A stretch of 64,000 nt of DNA from an uncultured Alphaproteobacteria bacterium (GTDB lineage: Bacteria; Pseudomonadota; Alphaproteobacteria; HIMB59), in NCBI GenBank assembly GCA_902619375.1, contig CACNEB010000005.1, positions 1 through 64,000 of the forward strand, read 5' to 3'. The translations under genes were made by a program, and so were the position numbers. This document shows, piece after piece, positions 55,755 through 64,000 of the stretch. The notes beneath the pieces are model-generated. The model was not told the DNA's origin and made no database searches. It saw only the letters and a list, made by a program, of their open reading frames with translations. The stretch's first letter is position 1, and the number at the start of each line of letters is the position of its first letter.

Positions 55755-56639
55755 ATGAGTAAAAATCTAATCGTAAGTTCCTCGGATGAAAATTACTCTC
55801 ATCTTCTTAAAGAACTATATTTTTCAACATTAAATTTGAATGGTTATGATTTTGCTATATTGGATTGTGGCCTTTCCGAAGAAAGTAAAGACTTTTTCGA
55901 CCAAAAAAATATTCAGGTTTTAAAATGTAAATGGGATATTGATGTCCCTTCCTATAAAGTAAGAGGTAGAGAATATTTAAAAGCACAATTTTCTAGGTTT
56001 TTTTTAGATTTATACTTTCCCGGATATGAAAATTATATTTGGATGGACTCTGATACGTGGATAGCATGTCCAAATACTTTTGATTATTATGTTCAGGGGT
56101 CTAATCAAAGAGGATTTGCAATTACACCGCAAGTTGACAGAGCATCTCCTAGACTTATAAATATTAAATGGTTTATGAATATCCCTTCAAAAATTAATTC
56201 CATCAATTATAAGAATATATCTAAAAGTATTTCAAAAGATTTAGCAAAGAAATACGCTGGACATTATACATTAAATGCAGGGTGTTTTGCCTATAATAAA
56301 AAGTTTGATGGTATGAAAACTATAAAAAAAAACTTAAATAATGCATCTAGAAAAGGAAGGTTATTTGGTTCAGATCAAGTTGCATTAGCAATTTCATTGT
56401 TTGAAGATAATTTAGACTTTGAACTCCTTCCGTCATACTGTAACTGGCTGTGTGAACATAACATGCCAAAATTTTCTATTGATAAAAATACTTTTGTTGA
56501 GCCATACATTCCAAATCATAACATTGGAGTAATGCATTTAGCAGGTTTAGATGAAGATAGAAGCAGAAATATTTTTCACAAAATATCTACCACTGACAAT
56601 AAAATTGTTGAAAAATCCCTTAGATATAAATCAATTTAA
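55755..56639 (+). CDS. Putative glycosyltransferase with DSD motif
   Basis: 294 residues from ATG 55755 (MSKNLIVSS); a TTG 21 bp upstream is less likely. GT-A/GT8-like features: YENYIWMDSDTWI contains the D-x-D metal site, YTLNAGCFAYNKKFDG the conserved N-A-G stretch, and GSDQVALAI the D-Q motif of GT8-type enzymes. It probably acts with the preceding GT32 gene. The 3' end overlaps convergent rmuC by 9 bp. Confidence 0.7.
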   Translation: MSKNLIVSSSDENYSHLLKELYFSTLNLNGYDFAILDCGLSEESKDFFDQKNIQVLKCKWDIDVPSYKVRGREYLKAQFSRFFLDLYFPGYENYIWMDSDTWIACPNTFDYYVQGSNQRGFAITPQVDRASPRLINIKWFMNIPSKINSINYKNISKSISKDLAKKYAGHYTLNAGCFAYNKKFDGMKTIKKNLNNASRKGRLFGSDQVALAISLFEDNLDFELLPSYCNWLCEHNMPKFSIDKNTFVEPYIPNHNIGVMHLAGLDEDRSRNIFHKISTTDNKIVEKSLRYKSI

Positions 56640-57584
56640 GTCTTTTTTATTATTTGCTCCAAGATTTCTCATTTGTTCGGCTCTGTTAAACAACGAACCT
56701 CGACCCTCTTTAAGATATTTTTTTGCATTTACCAAATTTTGAGTTGCCTTAATTAAACTACTTTCAGAGTCTTCAATTACATTGATTGATTTTATAATTT
56801 GATCAATCATTTGACCTCCAATATCAGCAATTTCTTTAGAGTTTTTATTTTGTTTTTCAAGCCTCCAAATACTTTCAACTAATTTCATACACATTATAAG
56901 TGTTGAGGGACCAACAATGATAATTTGTTTTTGTTGAGCAAAATTTAATATGCTCTGATCATATTTTTGTGCTGTAATTAATGCAAATTCATGAGGCATA
57001 AAGATGAAAACATAGTCAGGTGAATTTATATTTAATAATTTCGAGTACTCTTTTTTATGAATACTAGTTATGTGACTTTTTAAAGAAACTATAAAACTTT
57101 TGATTTCCAATTCTTTTGAGGACTGGTCATCAGTATTCTGAAATTTATACCAATGTTTCATGGGAACTTTCGAGTCAATGATAATATTTCTTTTTTCTGG
57201 CAGAAAAATTACAACATCAGGTCTATATATATCACCTTCATCATTCCTATCAGTATATTGAGTTTTGTAATCTCTGTCTTTTGTCATACCACAATCTTGT
57301 AATATATTTTCAAGTATTACCTCACCCATTTCTCCCATTTCGTTAATATTAGAGGTCATGGCATTAGTCATTTTTTTTGTAAGATCTCCAATTTCATCTA
57401 TCTTTGAATTTACATATCCAGTTTGTTCCATTGTTTTATCAAATAGAGTTTGGAGATTTTGATTAATTCTTTGTATATCTAGATCAGAATTGGATACATT
57501 TCTAAGTTTTAATCTAAATATCAAAAAAATTAGCAAAAATACTATTGCTATTAAAAATATAATTATAATTATATCGTTATTCAT
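56631..57584 (-). CDS. rmuC: DNA recombination protein RmuC
   Basis: 317 residues: an N-terminal membrane anchor (IIIIFLIAIVFLLIFLIF), coiled coil and the RmuC nuclease-like domain (MGEVILENILQDCGM, RPDVVIFLPEKRNIIIDSKV). It is shorter than E. coli RmuC, mainly in the coiled coil. Members limit DNA inversions. It follows the unrecognised 124-codon gene by 20 bp. Confidence 0.88.
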   Translation of the reverse strand: MNNDIIIIIFLIAIVFLLIFLIFRLKLRNVSNSDLDIQRINQNLQTLFDKTMEQTGYVNSKIDEIGDLTKKMTNAMTSNINEMGEMGEVILENILQDCGMTKDRDYKTQYTDRNDEGDIYRPDVVIFLPEKRNIIIDSKVPMKHWYKFQNTDDQSSKELEIKSFIVSLKSHITSIHKKEYSKLLNINSPDYVFIFMPHEFALITAQKYDQSILNFAQQKQIIIVGPSTLIMCMKLVESIWRLEKQNKNSKEIADIGGQMIDQIIKSINVIEDSESSLIKATQNLVNAKKYLKEGRGSLFNRAEQMRNLGANNKKDLN

Positions 57585-57604
57585 AATTTTTATATTTTTA
57601 TAAC

Positions 57605-57979
57605 TTAAGGATAAACTTTAGTAATTCTATCAAGACTGCTCTTTAATTTACTCTTCAAATTATAAAAAACTTTATCATCAAAAAAGTTGTCATTTAAAAA
57701 GTGATTAAAGTTTTCCCTTATATCTTTTGAGATACTCTCTATCTTAAGGAAATCTTCAGGTATATAGTGTTTAAGTTTATTTATTTCCTCGTTAAACTCA
57801 TTCAAAGCATTTTTAAAATGATTATCTGAAAAGGTTTCAAGTTTGTTTTTAAAACTTTCGATATTTAAATTTGTATCTAATTTAGACTCAAGGTCATAAA
57901 TAGTTAGACTAAAATAATCGAAAATTTGATTATACAAATCATACAATTTATTAGAGTCGATAACTTTTTGTAAATTCAT
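57605..57979 (-). CDS. Unrecognised 124-residue helical protein
   Basis: ATG 57979. Predicted all-helical, Phe/Asn/Lys-rich, with heptad-like repeats (FKNKLETFSDNHFKNALNEF) suggesting coiled coil. The spacing of aromatic residues recalls phasin or ubiquinone-accessory (UbiK-like) helical proteins, but I cannot claim membership. Probably cotranscribed with rmuC. Confidence 0.6.
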   Translation of the reverse strand: MNLQKVIDSNKLYDLYNQIFDYFSLTIYDLESKLDTNLNIESFKNKLETFSDNHFKNALNEFNEEINKLKHYIPEDFLKIESISKDIRENFNHFLNDNFFDDKVFYNLKSKLKSSLDRITKVYP

Positions 57980-58034
57980 AAAGAAACCTTACTATAGTTA
58001 CTTTTAAAATGTCAAAGTATTAATAATTTTGTAT

Positions 58035-58068
58035 AAAGCCCAAATAAACTAAATTTTACTTGGGCTTT
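58035..58068 (-). terminator. Terminator hairpin of the C1 operon
   Basis: AAAGCCCAA (58035-58043) pairs perfectly with 58060-58068 (9 bp, 16-nt loop), 15 bp after the methyltransferase stop on the minus strand. A-rich and T-rich flanks suit termination in either direction. Confidence 0.65.
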
Positions 58069-58082
58069 TTAAAGGTATAAAT

Positions 58083-59387
58083 TTAGTAAGCTGCGTCTCT
58101 TCCTTCATCTTTTGCAATTTCACGTGCGTTTGGATTAACAGAAGGTCTAAATGGAATATCAACTATCTCTCCATCAACAGGTATTCCTGGCGCATCACAA
58201 TATTGATCAGGAAGGTGAAATTTGAATTTATTACCAATATCCTTTTTTTCATATGGAACATAGCCCATCGCTATATTTGTTTCCAATTCTGGAGAATACC
58301 AAGGAGATGTTAGATAACCTATGGGTGTTGATCCATCTTCAGATACTAGCCAAAAATCAGGTGCATACTCATCAATTGGCTTACCACCTAATCTAAATCC
58401 AACTAGTTGGTTACTATATGGTTTATCGCCTGCCTCAATTTTTGCTCTCATTGCCTCTAATGCTTGCTTACCAATGTAGTCCCCTTGTTTTTTTCTTGGA
58501 ACCTGGTAGCCAAGGTTACACTGAAAAGGATAAGTTTCTGCATCAAGATCTTGACCCCAAGATAAAATACCTGCTGCTATTCTTCTGTGGTGTGCAGGTG
58601 CAATTACTTTTAGATTATGTTTTTTTCCAGCCTCTAAGACAGCATTCCACATATCATCCGCATATAAAGTTGCATCTCTGAGGTAGATTTCATATCCCTT
58701 TTCTCCGGTAAAACCTGTTTGGGAAATAATACAATCTCTCCCTCCAACTTTGGCTGCCATTAAGCCATAGTAGGGAATATCTCTAACAGCATCTCCAACT
58801 AAATCTGCCATAAGATCGATTGACTTCGGTCCTTGAATTTGAACAGGTGATACATCTATTTCATCAATTTCTACATTAAATTTTTTATCGTGATTTACGC
58901 CTTGAAGAAAAAACATAATATCGGAGTCAGAAAGTGAAAACCAAAATTCATCTTCTGCAATTCTAAGTAATATAGGATCATTTAAAACTCCTCCTTTGTC
59001 ATTACAAAGGATTACATATTTCCCCTTCATAACTTCAATTCTCGTTGCATCTCTTGTAATAACATAATTCGTAAATTTTAATGCATCAGGTCCTTTTACA
59101 CGAATTTGTCTTTCAACTGCTACATTCCACATTGTTACGTGATTAACTAACGCATCATACTCAACCATTGCACCACCATCTTCAGGTTTTACATAACCTC
59201 TAGGATGATACATTCTATTATATACGGTGCATCTCCAACATCCTGCTTCAACTGATAAATGCCAATAAGGATTTTTTCTAACTCTAGTAGATATAAGCAT
59301 TTGTTGAGGTGTTGGTCCTGATTGCCTTAAATTAAATGGGACTTTTCTATCAGATTGGTCCACTGAACTTGGTTGCTTTAGCTTCAT
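58083..59387 (-). CDS. GcvT/DmdA-family THF-dependent methyltransferase
   Basis: 434 residues, with AGGAGG just before ATG 59387. It is an aminomethyltransferase (GcvT) fold: NVAVERQIRVKGPDA, VLNDPILLRIAEDEFWFSLS, VSPVQIQGPKS and SQTGFTGEKGYEIYLRD. These segments resemble the DMSP demethylase DmdA group (DVA/C-ERQ-x-E/R-I-x-GPDA) more than glycine-cleavage GcvT, but it is about 60 residues longer than typical DmdA because of N-terminal and C-terminal extensions. Activity is probably transfer of a methyl group from a sulfonium or amine to tetrahydrofolate. The adjacent MTHFR-like gene supports 5-methyl-THF as the product. Substrate uncertain. Confidence 0.75.
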   Translation of the reverse strand: MKLKQPSSVDQSDRKVPFNLRQSGPTPQQMLISTRVRKNPYWHLSVEAGCWRCTVYNRMYHPRGYVKPEDGGAMVEYDALVNHVTMWNVAVERQIRVKGPDALKFTNYVITRDATRIEVMKGKYVILCNDKGGVLNDPILLRIAEDEFWFSLSDSDIMFFLQGVNHDKKFNVEIDEIDVSPVQIQGPKSIDLMADLVGDAVRDIPYYGLMAAKVGGRDCIISQTGFTGEKGYEIYLRDATLYADDMWNAVLEAGKKHNLKVIAPAHHRRIAAGILSWGQDLDAETYPFQCNLGYQVPRKKQGDYIGKQALEAMRAKIEAGDKPYSNQLVGFRLGGKPIDEYAPDFWLVSEDGSTPIGYLTSPWYSPELETNIAMGYVPYEKKDIGNKFKFHLPDQYCDAPGIPVDGEIVDIPFRPSVNPNAREIAKDEGRDAAY

Positions 59388-59467
59388 ATATCCTCCTATA
59401 AAAAATGCAGTAGCAATTTTTGAAAATTAATTTCTTTTTAAGGTCTATGCAATCGAAAAATTTGAAC

Positions 59468-60349
59468 TTAAAAGATTTTGTTGTGGAGGACTATTTTGTC
59501 ATTTTCCATAGTAAAATCACCATTTTGAAGAGCATTTAACCAATGACAGGTCTTCTCGAAGCCACCAAAAGGAAAGCAGTGAAAATTTTTAAATGAACTT
59601 TGTTCTTCAGAGAAATTTGCTAACTCAATAAACATTTCATCGTTTGAAGTTTTTGTTAGAAGGTCAGTTACTTTAGATGAGTTCTTTTTAAGAAAACTTA
59701 ATGAATTTCCAACACCACTCATTATCCCAAAATTAAGAAGTGTTTTAAAAGACGCTGGGCCTGGAAAGCCTACTCTGACGGGTAATTTTATATTTGAATT
59801 ATCTAAAAATTTGCACCATTTAATAAATGGTTCGGCATTAAAAAAAAATTGAGTAACAAGTTCTAAACTTAAATTTTTATTCTTTGATAATTCATATTTT
59901 TTATCTAAAAATTCGTTGACAGTATTTTGATCAATATCAGGTGAACCTTCTGGGTGCCCAGCTATTCCTATCTCTTCAAATTCATTATCCTTTAATAAAC
60001 CAGACTCTAGTATTTCCAGCGAGGATGATACTGATCCATTCTGATTACCACCACCACCTATAACAAGAATTTTTTTGCTATCTGTTCTATTTCTTAGTTC
60101 TTTTAGGAAGTCTGAAACATGATCTAAATCTCTCATTGTCCTTGCTGGCAAATGAGTAATAGGAGTTAATTCTTGTTTAGATACAAAATCAACAGTTTCT
60201 AAGATATCGTTTTCCGTAGCGTCAGGTAAATATGTTATGTAGACATTATTTTTTTTATCTAGAGGGATGGACTTTAGTTTGTGTCTTACTTTTGGGTTTA
60301 ACTCTATGGTAAAGCCATCTACTAAAGAAACGATGTTTTCTTTGATCAT
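59468..60349 (-). CDS. Methylenetetrahydrofolate reductase-like protein
   Basis: 293 residues with the MTHFR TIM-barrel pattern: VYITYLPDATENDILETVDF, ITHLPARTMRD, ILVIGGGGNQNGS and IGIAGHPEGSPDI, ending in LELVTQFFFNAEPFIKW (FAD/folate site). In C1-catabolic loci such proteins oxidise 5-methyl-THF to methylene-THF. It lies between the DMGDH-like and methyltransferase genes on the same strand, 18 and 80 bp apart. Confidence 0.8.
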   Translation of the reverse strand: MIKENIVSLVDGFTIELNPKVRHKLKSIPLDKKNNVYITYLPDATENDILETVDFVSKQELTPITHLPARTMRDLDHVSDFLKELRNRTDSKKILVIGGGGNQNGSVSSSLEILESGLLKDNEFEEIGIAGHPEGSPDIDQNTVNEFLDKKYELSKNKNLSLELVTQFFFNAEPFIKWCKFLDNSNIKLPVRVGFPGPASFKTLLNFGIMSGVGNSLSFLKKNSSKVTDLLTKTSNDEMFIELANFSEEQSSFKNFHCFPFGGFEKTCHWLNALQNGDFTMENDKIVLHNKIF

Positions 60350-60367
60350 ATTTTTAAAATATAATAG

Positions 60368-62842
60368 TTAAGACTTTAATCTATTATTTTCTGGATCCAA
60401 CAAAGGCTCTTCAGTAATTGTTAATGGATACCTTTTGCCAAAGTACTCAACCTCTAATTTATTTCCTTTTTCTGAAACTTCTGTTGGTAAATATCCATAA
60501 ACAATGTGTTTATCAACAAAATAGCCATAATTTGTACTTGTTACGTACCCTACAGCTTTACCATCTGAATATATTGGTTCTGTGCCTAAGGCCATTCCTT
60601 CAGGATCATCGATAATCATACAAGTAAGTTTTTTTTCAATTGGTTTTTCTTTTATTTTTTGAAGTGCAGTCTTGCCAATAAACTCATTTTCTTTTTTAAG
60701 CTTCACCGTAAAGCCTAAGCCTGACTCATAAGGGTTGTAATTAGTATGAATATCTGTACCTAGTGATCTATAGCCTTTCTCCAATCTGAGTGACTCAAAA
60801 GCACCAGCTCCAGAACAAATCATGTTGAACTCTCTTGAAGTTTCTCGAAGTTCATCCCATAATGATAATCCATACTCAGTAGGTGTATATATTTCCCAAC
60901 CTAATTCACCTATATAAGATATTCTTACAGCAACACAGGGAATGTTACTGATAGAAATCTTTTTAATATGGAAAAATGGAAAACCTTCGTTAGATACATC
61001 ATCGTCATCACACAGTTTTTCAAGAACAGATCTTGAATTTGGTCCCCATAAGCCAATACCTGCAAAAGCAGATGTCCAGTCTATGATCTGAACACTTCCA
61101 TCATCAGGGGCATTTGCTCGAAGCCAACTAATATCAATCATTCCATTCCCTGCTCCTGCCAAGACCCAAAATTTATCTTCCTCAAGTCTGCTAATTGTAA
61201 GATCACTCTTTATACCACCATACATATTAGAAATTACGCTATAAACAACTTTACCTACGGCAACATCAATATTATTTGTGCAAACTTTCTGCAATAATTT
61301 AAGAGCACCTTTTCCACTTACTTCAATTTTCACAAATCCTGTAATATCAAACAGGGCGCCTGTTTGTCTTGTTACAAGATGTTCAGCTGCTTGAATCGGT
61401 GACCAATATTTTGCAGCCCAGCCTGTTCTATTTGGAAAGTTTTTACCTTTCATTAATTCAGCATTTGACTCATACCATTGAGGCCTCTCCCAGCCCATTG
61501 TCTCAAAGAAATGTGCTTTTTGTCCTTCTAATCGAGCGTAAAATGGACTTCTTCGAAGTGGTCTTGGCTGCTCCATTTGTTGAAGCGGGTGAATAATGTC
61601 ATATACCTCTTTATAATTTTGTTTACCTCTTGATCTTAGATATTTCCTGACATGATGATGTTGATGAAAACGATTTATGTCTCCTTGGCGAACATCGAGT
61701 TCAGGTTCACCATTCACTATCCATTCTGCCATCGCTTTACCAACACCACCAGCATGTGTAATCCATACAGCATTGGCGGTCCACAAACCTTTTACACTTG
61801 TCTCGCCCATTAAAGGGTTACCATCAGTTGTAAATGAAAAAATTCCATTAATTTTTTTTGTAAGTTTTTTTTCAGAAAATCTTGGGAACAACCAATTCGA
61901 CTCTTTATGTGCACCCTCAAAATCATCAGGTCTGAAGTCTACCAGTGAGGGCATCTCTTCAGCATCCTCAGGTTTCTTTAGTTCTTCTGACTCTAAAATT
62001 CTTGGTTCATGTCGATAATTTCCAATAACATAAGTATCATTCCATTGTCTGAAATAGAGACTGTAATCTTGGTGACGCATCAATGCATGTTCAACCAAAG
62101 CCTCCTTGTGATCAGCTTTAAATTCTTTCAATTCTTCAAACGGCTCTAACCACACCATTTGATGTTCACATGGAACTAAAGGTAATGATATGTTAGCAAG
62201 TCTTCCCATTTTTGGAGCCCAGATACCAGTTGAGACAAGCACAATGTCGGCTTCATAATCACCCTTAGACGTTTGCACGCCACGAATTTGATTATTTTGA
62301 ATTTTAAAACCATTAACTGCTGTATCACCAAAAAATTCGCCTGCTTTTAAATCAGTCACATATTTTGCCATTGCTCTAACTGCTCTTACGGGTGCTGCTA
62401 AACCGTCAGTTGGAACATAATATCCCCCATGAATTTTTTCTGGGTCAATATAGGGGCTCATTTTTAAAACTTCATCTGGAGTAATTATTTTTGCATCAGT
62501 TAATCCATAACTGTGAGCTATACCTAGTTTTCGATACAGGTCTTGATGTCTTTCTTTTGTCTTTGATACCTCAATTCCCCCAACAGTATGAAAACAAGGT
62601 TTGCCCTCAAATGATAAGGATCTAAGTAAGTCAACTGTGTACTGTGCAAATTTACACATCATTCGTGAAGGATTAGTTTGAAACACACCTCCAGGTGCAT
62701 GACTTGTAGAGCCTCCGGTTTCAAACAATGGCCCTTGATCAAGTATAACCATATCTTTCCAACCCAATTGTGCTAAATGATAGGCGGCGCTTGCTCCAAC
62801 AATACCACTACCAACGATTATTATTCTTGATTTTCTTGCCAT
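60368..62842 (-). CDS. Dimethylglycine/sarcosine dehydrogenase-like flavoprotein
   Basis: 824 residues: N-terminal DAO-type FAD domain (IIIVGSGIVGASAAYHLAQL) with a GGSTSHAPGG loop whose His48 may carry covalent FAD, then an FAO-type middle region, and a C-terminal GcvT-like folate domain (FDITGFVKIEVSGKGALKLL; ISYIGELGWEIYTPTEYGL). This is the two-domain DMGDH/SarDH architecture, which oxidises N-methyl groups and passes the C1 unit to THF. Dimethylglycine versus sarcosine cannot be settled here. Confidence 0.85.
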   Translation of the reverse strand: MARKSRIIIVGSGIVGASAAYHLAQLGWKDMVILDQGPLFETGGSTSHAPGGVFQTNPSRMMCKFAQYTVDLLRSLSFEGKPCFHTVGGIEVSKTKERHQDLYRKLGIAHSYGLTDAKIITPDEVLKMSPYIDPEKIHGGYYVPTDGLAAPVRAVRAMAKYVTDLKAGEFFGDTAVNGFKIQNNQIRGVQTSKGDYEADIVLVSTGIWAPKMGRLANISLPLVPCEHQMVWLEPFEELKEFKADHKEALVEHALMRHQDYSLYFRQWNDTYVIGNYRHEPRILESEELKKPEDAEEMPSLVDFRPDDFEGAHKESNWLFPRFSEKKLTKKINGIFSFTTDGNPLMGETSVKGLWTANAVWITHAGGVGKAMAEWIVNGEPELDVRQGDINRFHQHHHVRKYLRSRGKQNYKEVYDIIHPLQQMEQPRPLRRSPFYARLEGQKAHFFETMGWERPQWYESNAELMKGKNFPNRTGWAAKYWSPIQAAEHLVTRQTGALFDITGFVKIEVSGKGALKLLQKVCTNNIDVAVGKVVYSVISNMYGGIKSDLTISRLEEDKFWVLAGAGNGMIDISWLRANAPDDGSVQIIDWTSAFAGIGLWGPNSRSVLEKLCDDDDVSNEGFPFFHIKKISISNIPCVAVRISYIGELGWEIYTPTEYGLSLWDELRETSREFNMICSGAGAFESLRLEKGYRSLGTDIHTNYNPYESGLGFTVKLKKENEFIGKTALQKIKEKPIEKKLTCMIIDDPEGMALGTEPIYSDGKAVGYVTSTNYGYFVDKHIVYGYLPTEVSEKGNKLEVEYFGKRYPLTITEEPLLDPENNRLKS

Positions 62843-62900
62843 TTATTCCTCTAAAAATACCTAATCAGTTCCAAAATTTGATGTCAATATGAAAAAAAAC

Positions 62901-63422
62901 CTAATAGTTAACCGCGTCAATAAGACGATCCTCAAGATAGTCAGCAAATGATCGATTACAACTAAGTAACAATTTAAGATCAAGATTAAAAATAGAACAG
63001 TCTACTCTTGCTAATAATGTTTGTGCGGCAGTAGATTTTTTAAAGGATTTTTCTCTAAAGTCAAAATGCGTTAATTTATTTAATATATCAAAACTATTTT
63101 TACCTTGAATTTCAAAAAATACTTGTGAGTCAGAAATATTTGTAGCTAATATTAAGGGTGATTTATTTAAATCATCTAAGATTTTGTTGAGCTTTTTAAT
63201 TTCAATTTCTTTTTCAAATATTAAATTCCATTGATCAAAAGACATTTTTGCTAAAGTATAATTATCATTTGAAATTATCCTTAAATTATCTGATGGTGGT
63301 AAAAGTTTTAAAGATTTATTTATATGATTATTAAATTTTGAGTCACCAGATCCTCTTATCAGAATTTGTTGAATAACTTTTTTTTTTATTTCAATACCAT
63401 CAGATCGGATTACTTCAGTCAT
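62901..63422 (-). CDS. soxG: Sarcosine oxidase gamma subunit
   Basis: 173 residues, divergent but SoxG-like: IQQILIRGSGDSKFNN near the N-terminus, ISDSQVFFEIQGKNSFDILN and KSTAAQTLLARVDCSIFNLD. It overlaps the soxA stop by 4 bp, the usual soxA-soxG order. Part of the heterotetrameric THF-linked enzyme; soxB and soxD are presumably outside the window. Confidence 0.8.
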   Translation of the reverse strand: MTEVIRSDGIEIKKKVIQQILIRGSGDSKFNNHINKSLKLLPPSDNLRIISNDNYTLAKMSFDQWNLIFEKEIEIKKLNKILDDLNKSPLILATNISDSQVFFEIQGKNSFDILNKLTHFDFREKSFKKSTAAQTLLARVDCSIFNLDLKLLLSCNRSFADYLEDRLIDAVNY

Positions 63423-64000
63423 GAAACTAACCTTTTATTATCTTCATCATAAAAAACAGGTTTTACTATATCCACACCAGTTGTACTCATACTTGATGTA
63501 GAAGCGTAAGCTTTTGTTCCAATCATAGAGTGGCCATTTTTGATAACAGCTAATGCAAAATCATGACCTAATGTAGAACTATGATAACAAGATGTAATAT
63601 GACCAAGCATTGGGACAGGAGACTTAATTTCTTTATCAAGAATGATATGTTGTCCTTCCTCTAGTTTATCGGCTTTATTCGAGGGAATGATACCAACAAG
63701 TTGTTTTCTATCTTCTCTTATAGTATCAGACCGAGTAAGTGATCTTTTACCTAAAAAATCTTTTTTTGATTTACCAATCATCCAGCTAAGTCCCAAATCT
63801 ATTGGCGTTATAGAACCATCTGTGTCTTGGCCAACAATAATGTAACCCTTTTCTGCCCTTAAAAGATGCATTGCCTCAGTGCCGTAGGGAGCAAGACCAA
63901 ATTCTTTTCCAACACTTTGAATGTTATCCCAAATTTTAGGAGCACTATTTGACGGAATATATATTTCGTAACCTAACTCCCCAGTAAAGCTTGCTCTTAG
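63419..64000 (-). CDS. soxA: Sarcosine oxidase alpha subunit, C-terminal part (cut by window end)
   Basis: The frame stays open to base 64000, so the gene begins beyond the window; 193 codons are present. They form the end of the GcvT-like domain: RASFTGELGYEIYIPS, APYGTEAMHLLRAEKGYIIV, DLGLSWMIGKSKKDFLGKRS and MLGHITSCYHSSTLGHDFAL. In SoxA this domain binds THF and takes formaldehyde from sarcosine oxidation. Confidence 0.9.
   Translation of the reverse strand, partial: LRASFTGELGYEIYIPSNSAPKIWDNIQSVGKEFGLAPYGTEAMHLLRAEKGYIIVGQDTDGSITPIDLGLSWMIGKSKKDFLGKRSLTRSDTIREDRKQLVGIIPSNKADKLEEGQHIILDKEIKSPVPMLGHITSCYHSSTLGHDFALAVIKNGHSMIGTKAYASTSSMSTTGVDIVKPVFYDEDNKRLVS

Noticed and set aside
54891..58082. 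attL/attR repeat of the tRNA-Ser 3' end marking an integrated island
   Set aside because: No second copy of the tRNA T-arm/acceptor sequence was found downstream and no integrase gene is present.
62843..62900. Glycine or SAM riboswitch ahead of the C1 genes
   Set aside because: The intergenic gaps of 18-80 bp are too short and lack the conserved cores.
62901..64000. Frameshifted single gene instead of soxG and soxA
   Set aside because: Both frames have family features and the ATGA overlap is the normal soxA-soxG junction.

Overview
The window is a dense, AT-rich (by eye about 30% GC), low-redundancy stretch of an alphaproteobacterial chromosome, most likely from a small-genome marine lineage (SAR11/HIMB59/AEGEAN-169-like; this placement is inference). 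Support comes from trpF-trpB-trpA-accD-folC and rpsA-ihfB gene order, Lpt/KDO lipopolysaccharide genes, a sarcosine oxidase/dimethylglycine dehydrogenase C1 locus, many gene overlaps, and near-absence of intergenic space.

Region 1 (1-12437) is an accessory island, all on the + strand. It holds a TPR-CHAT (caspase-like) protease, an ECF sigma factor, a one-TM anti-sigma-like protein, a secreted trypsin-like protease with a Ca-binding-like acidic tail, a DUF2167 membrane protein, a PrsW-type intramembrane protease, three small or unrecognised proteins, a 1398-residue SF1 helicase-nuclease fusion and a zinc-ribbon/WYL-like protein. I found the same bipartite promoter, GGAATA-N15-CGTC(T), with an invariant 15-nt spacer, five times: 1850-1876, 4813-4839, 6610-6636, 7293-7319 and 7755-7781. 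One lies in front of each apparent transcription unit, including that of the sigma factor itself. I read this as a self-amplifying ECF regulon under proteolytic control whose outputs include a defence-like helicase-nuclease. This is the candidate new system. Two of the promoters sit exactly 7 nt from an ATG, implying leaderless mRNAs.

Region 2 (12757-24790) is metabolic: a FadN-type beta-oxidation enzyme and a DmdB-like acyl-CoA ligase; a minus-strand operon pxpB-pxpC, photolyase FAD-domain gene, possible photolyase N-domain gene and small zinc protein; divergent pxpA with a gamma-glutamylcyclotransferase-like gene; then a histidine phosphatase, HupE/DUF4198 pair, GST and DCC proteins. Region 3 (24937-38524) is a minus-strand housekeeping run: folC, accD, trpA, trpB, trpF, pyrF, ihfB, rpsA, aroA, lptB, lptA, lptC, kdsD, rnd, followed by an NAD-binding SDR (+) and uppP (-). 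Region 4 (38620-48338) holds gltD-gltB, an alpha/beta hydrolase and three glycosyltransferases probably for LPS. Region 5 (48356-54901) is infC-rpmI-rplT-pheS-pheT-lepA and tRNA-Ser(GGA).

Region 6 (54912-64000) contains two further glycosyltransferases, rmuC and an orphan, then a minus-strand C1 locus: sarcosine oxidase subunits SoxA (cut by the window end) and SoxG, a DMGDH-like flavoprotein, a methylenetetrahydrofolate-reductase-like protein and a GcvT/DmdA-family methyltransferase. Together these would demethylate methylated amines or sulfonium compounds onto tetrahydrofolate and oxidise the C1 units.
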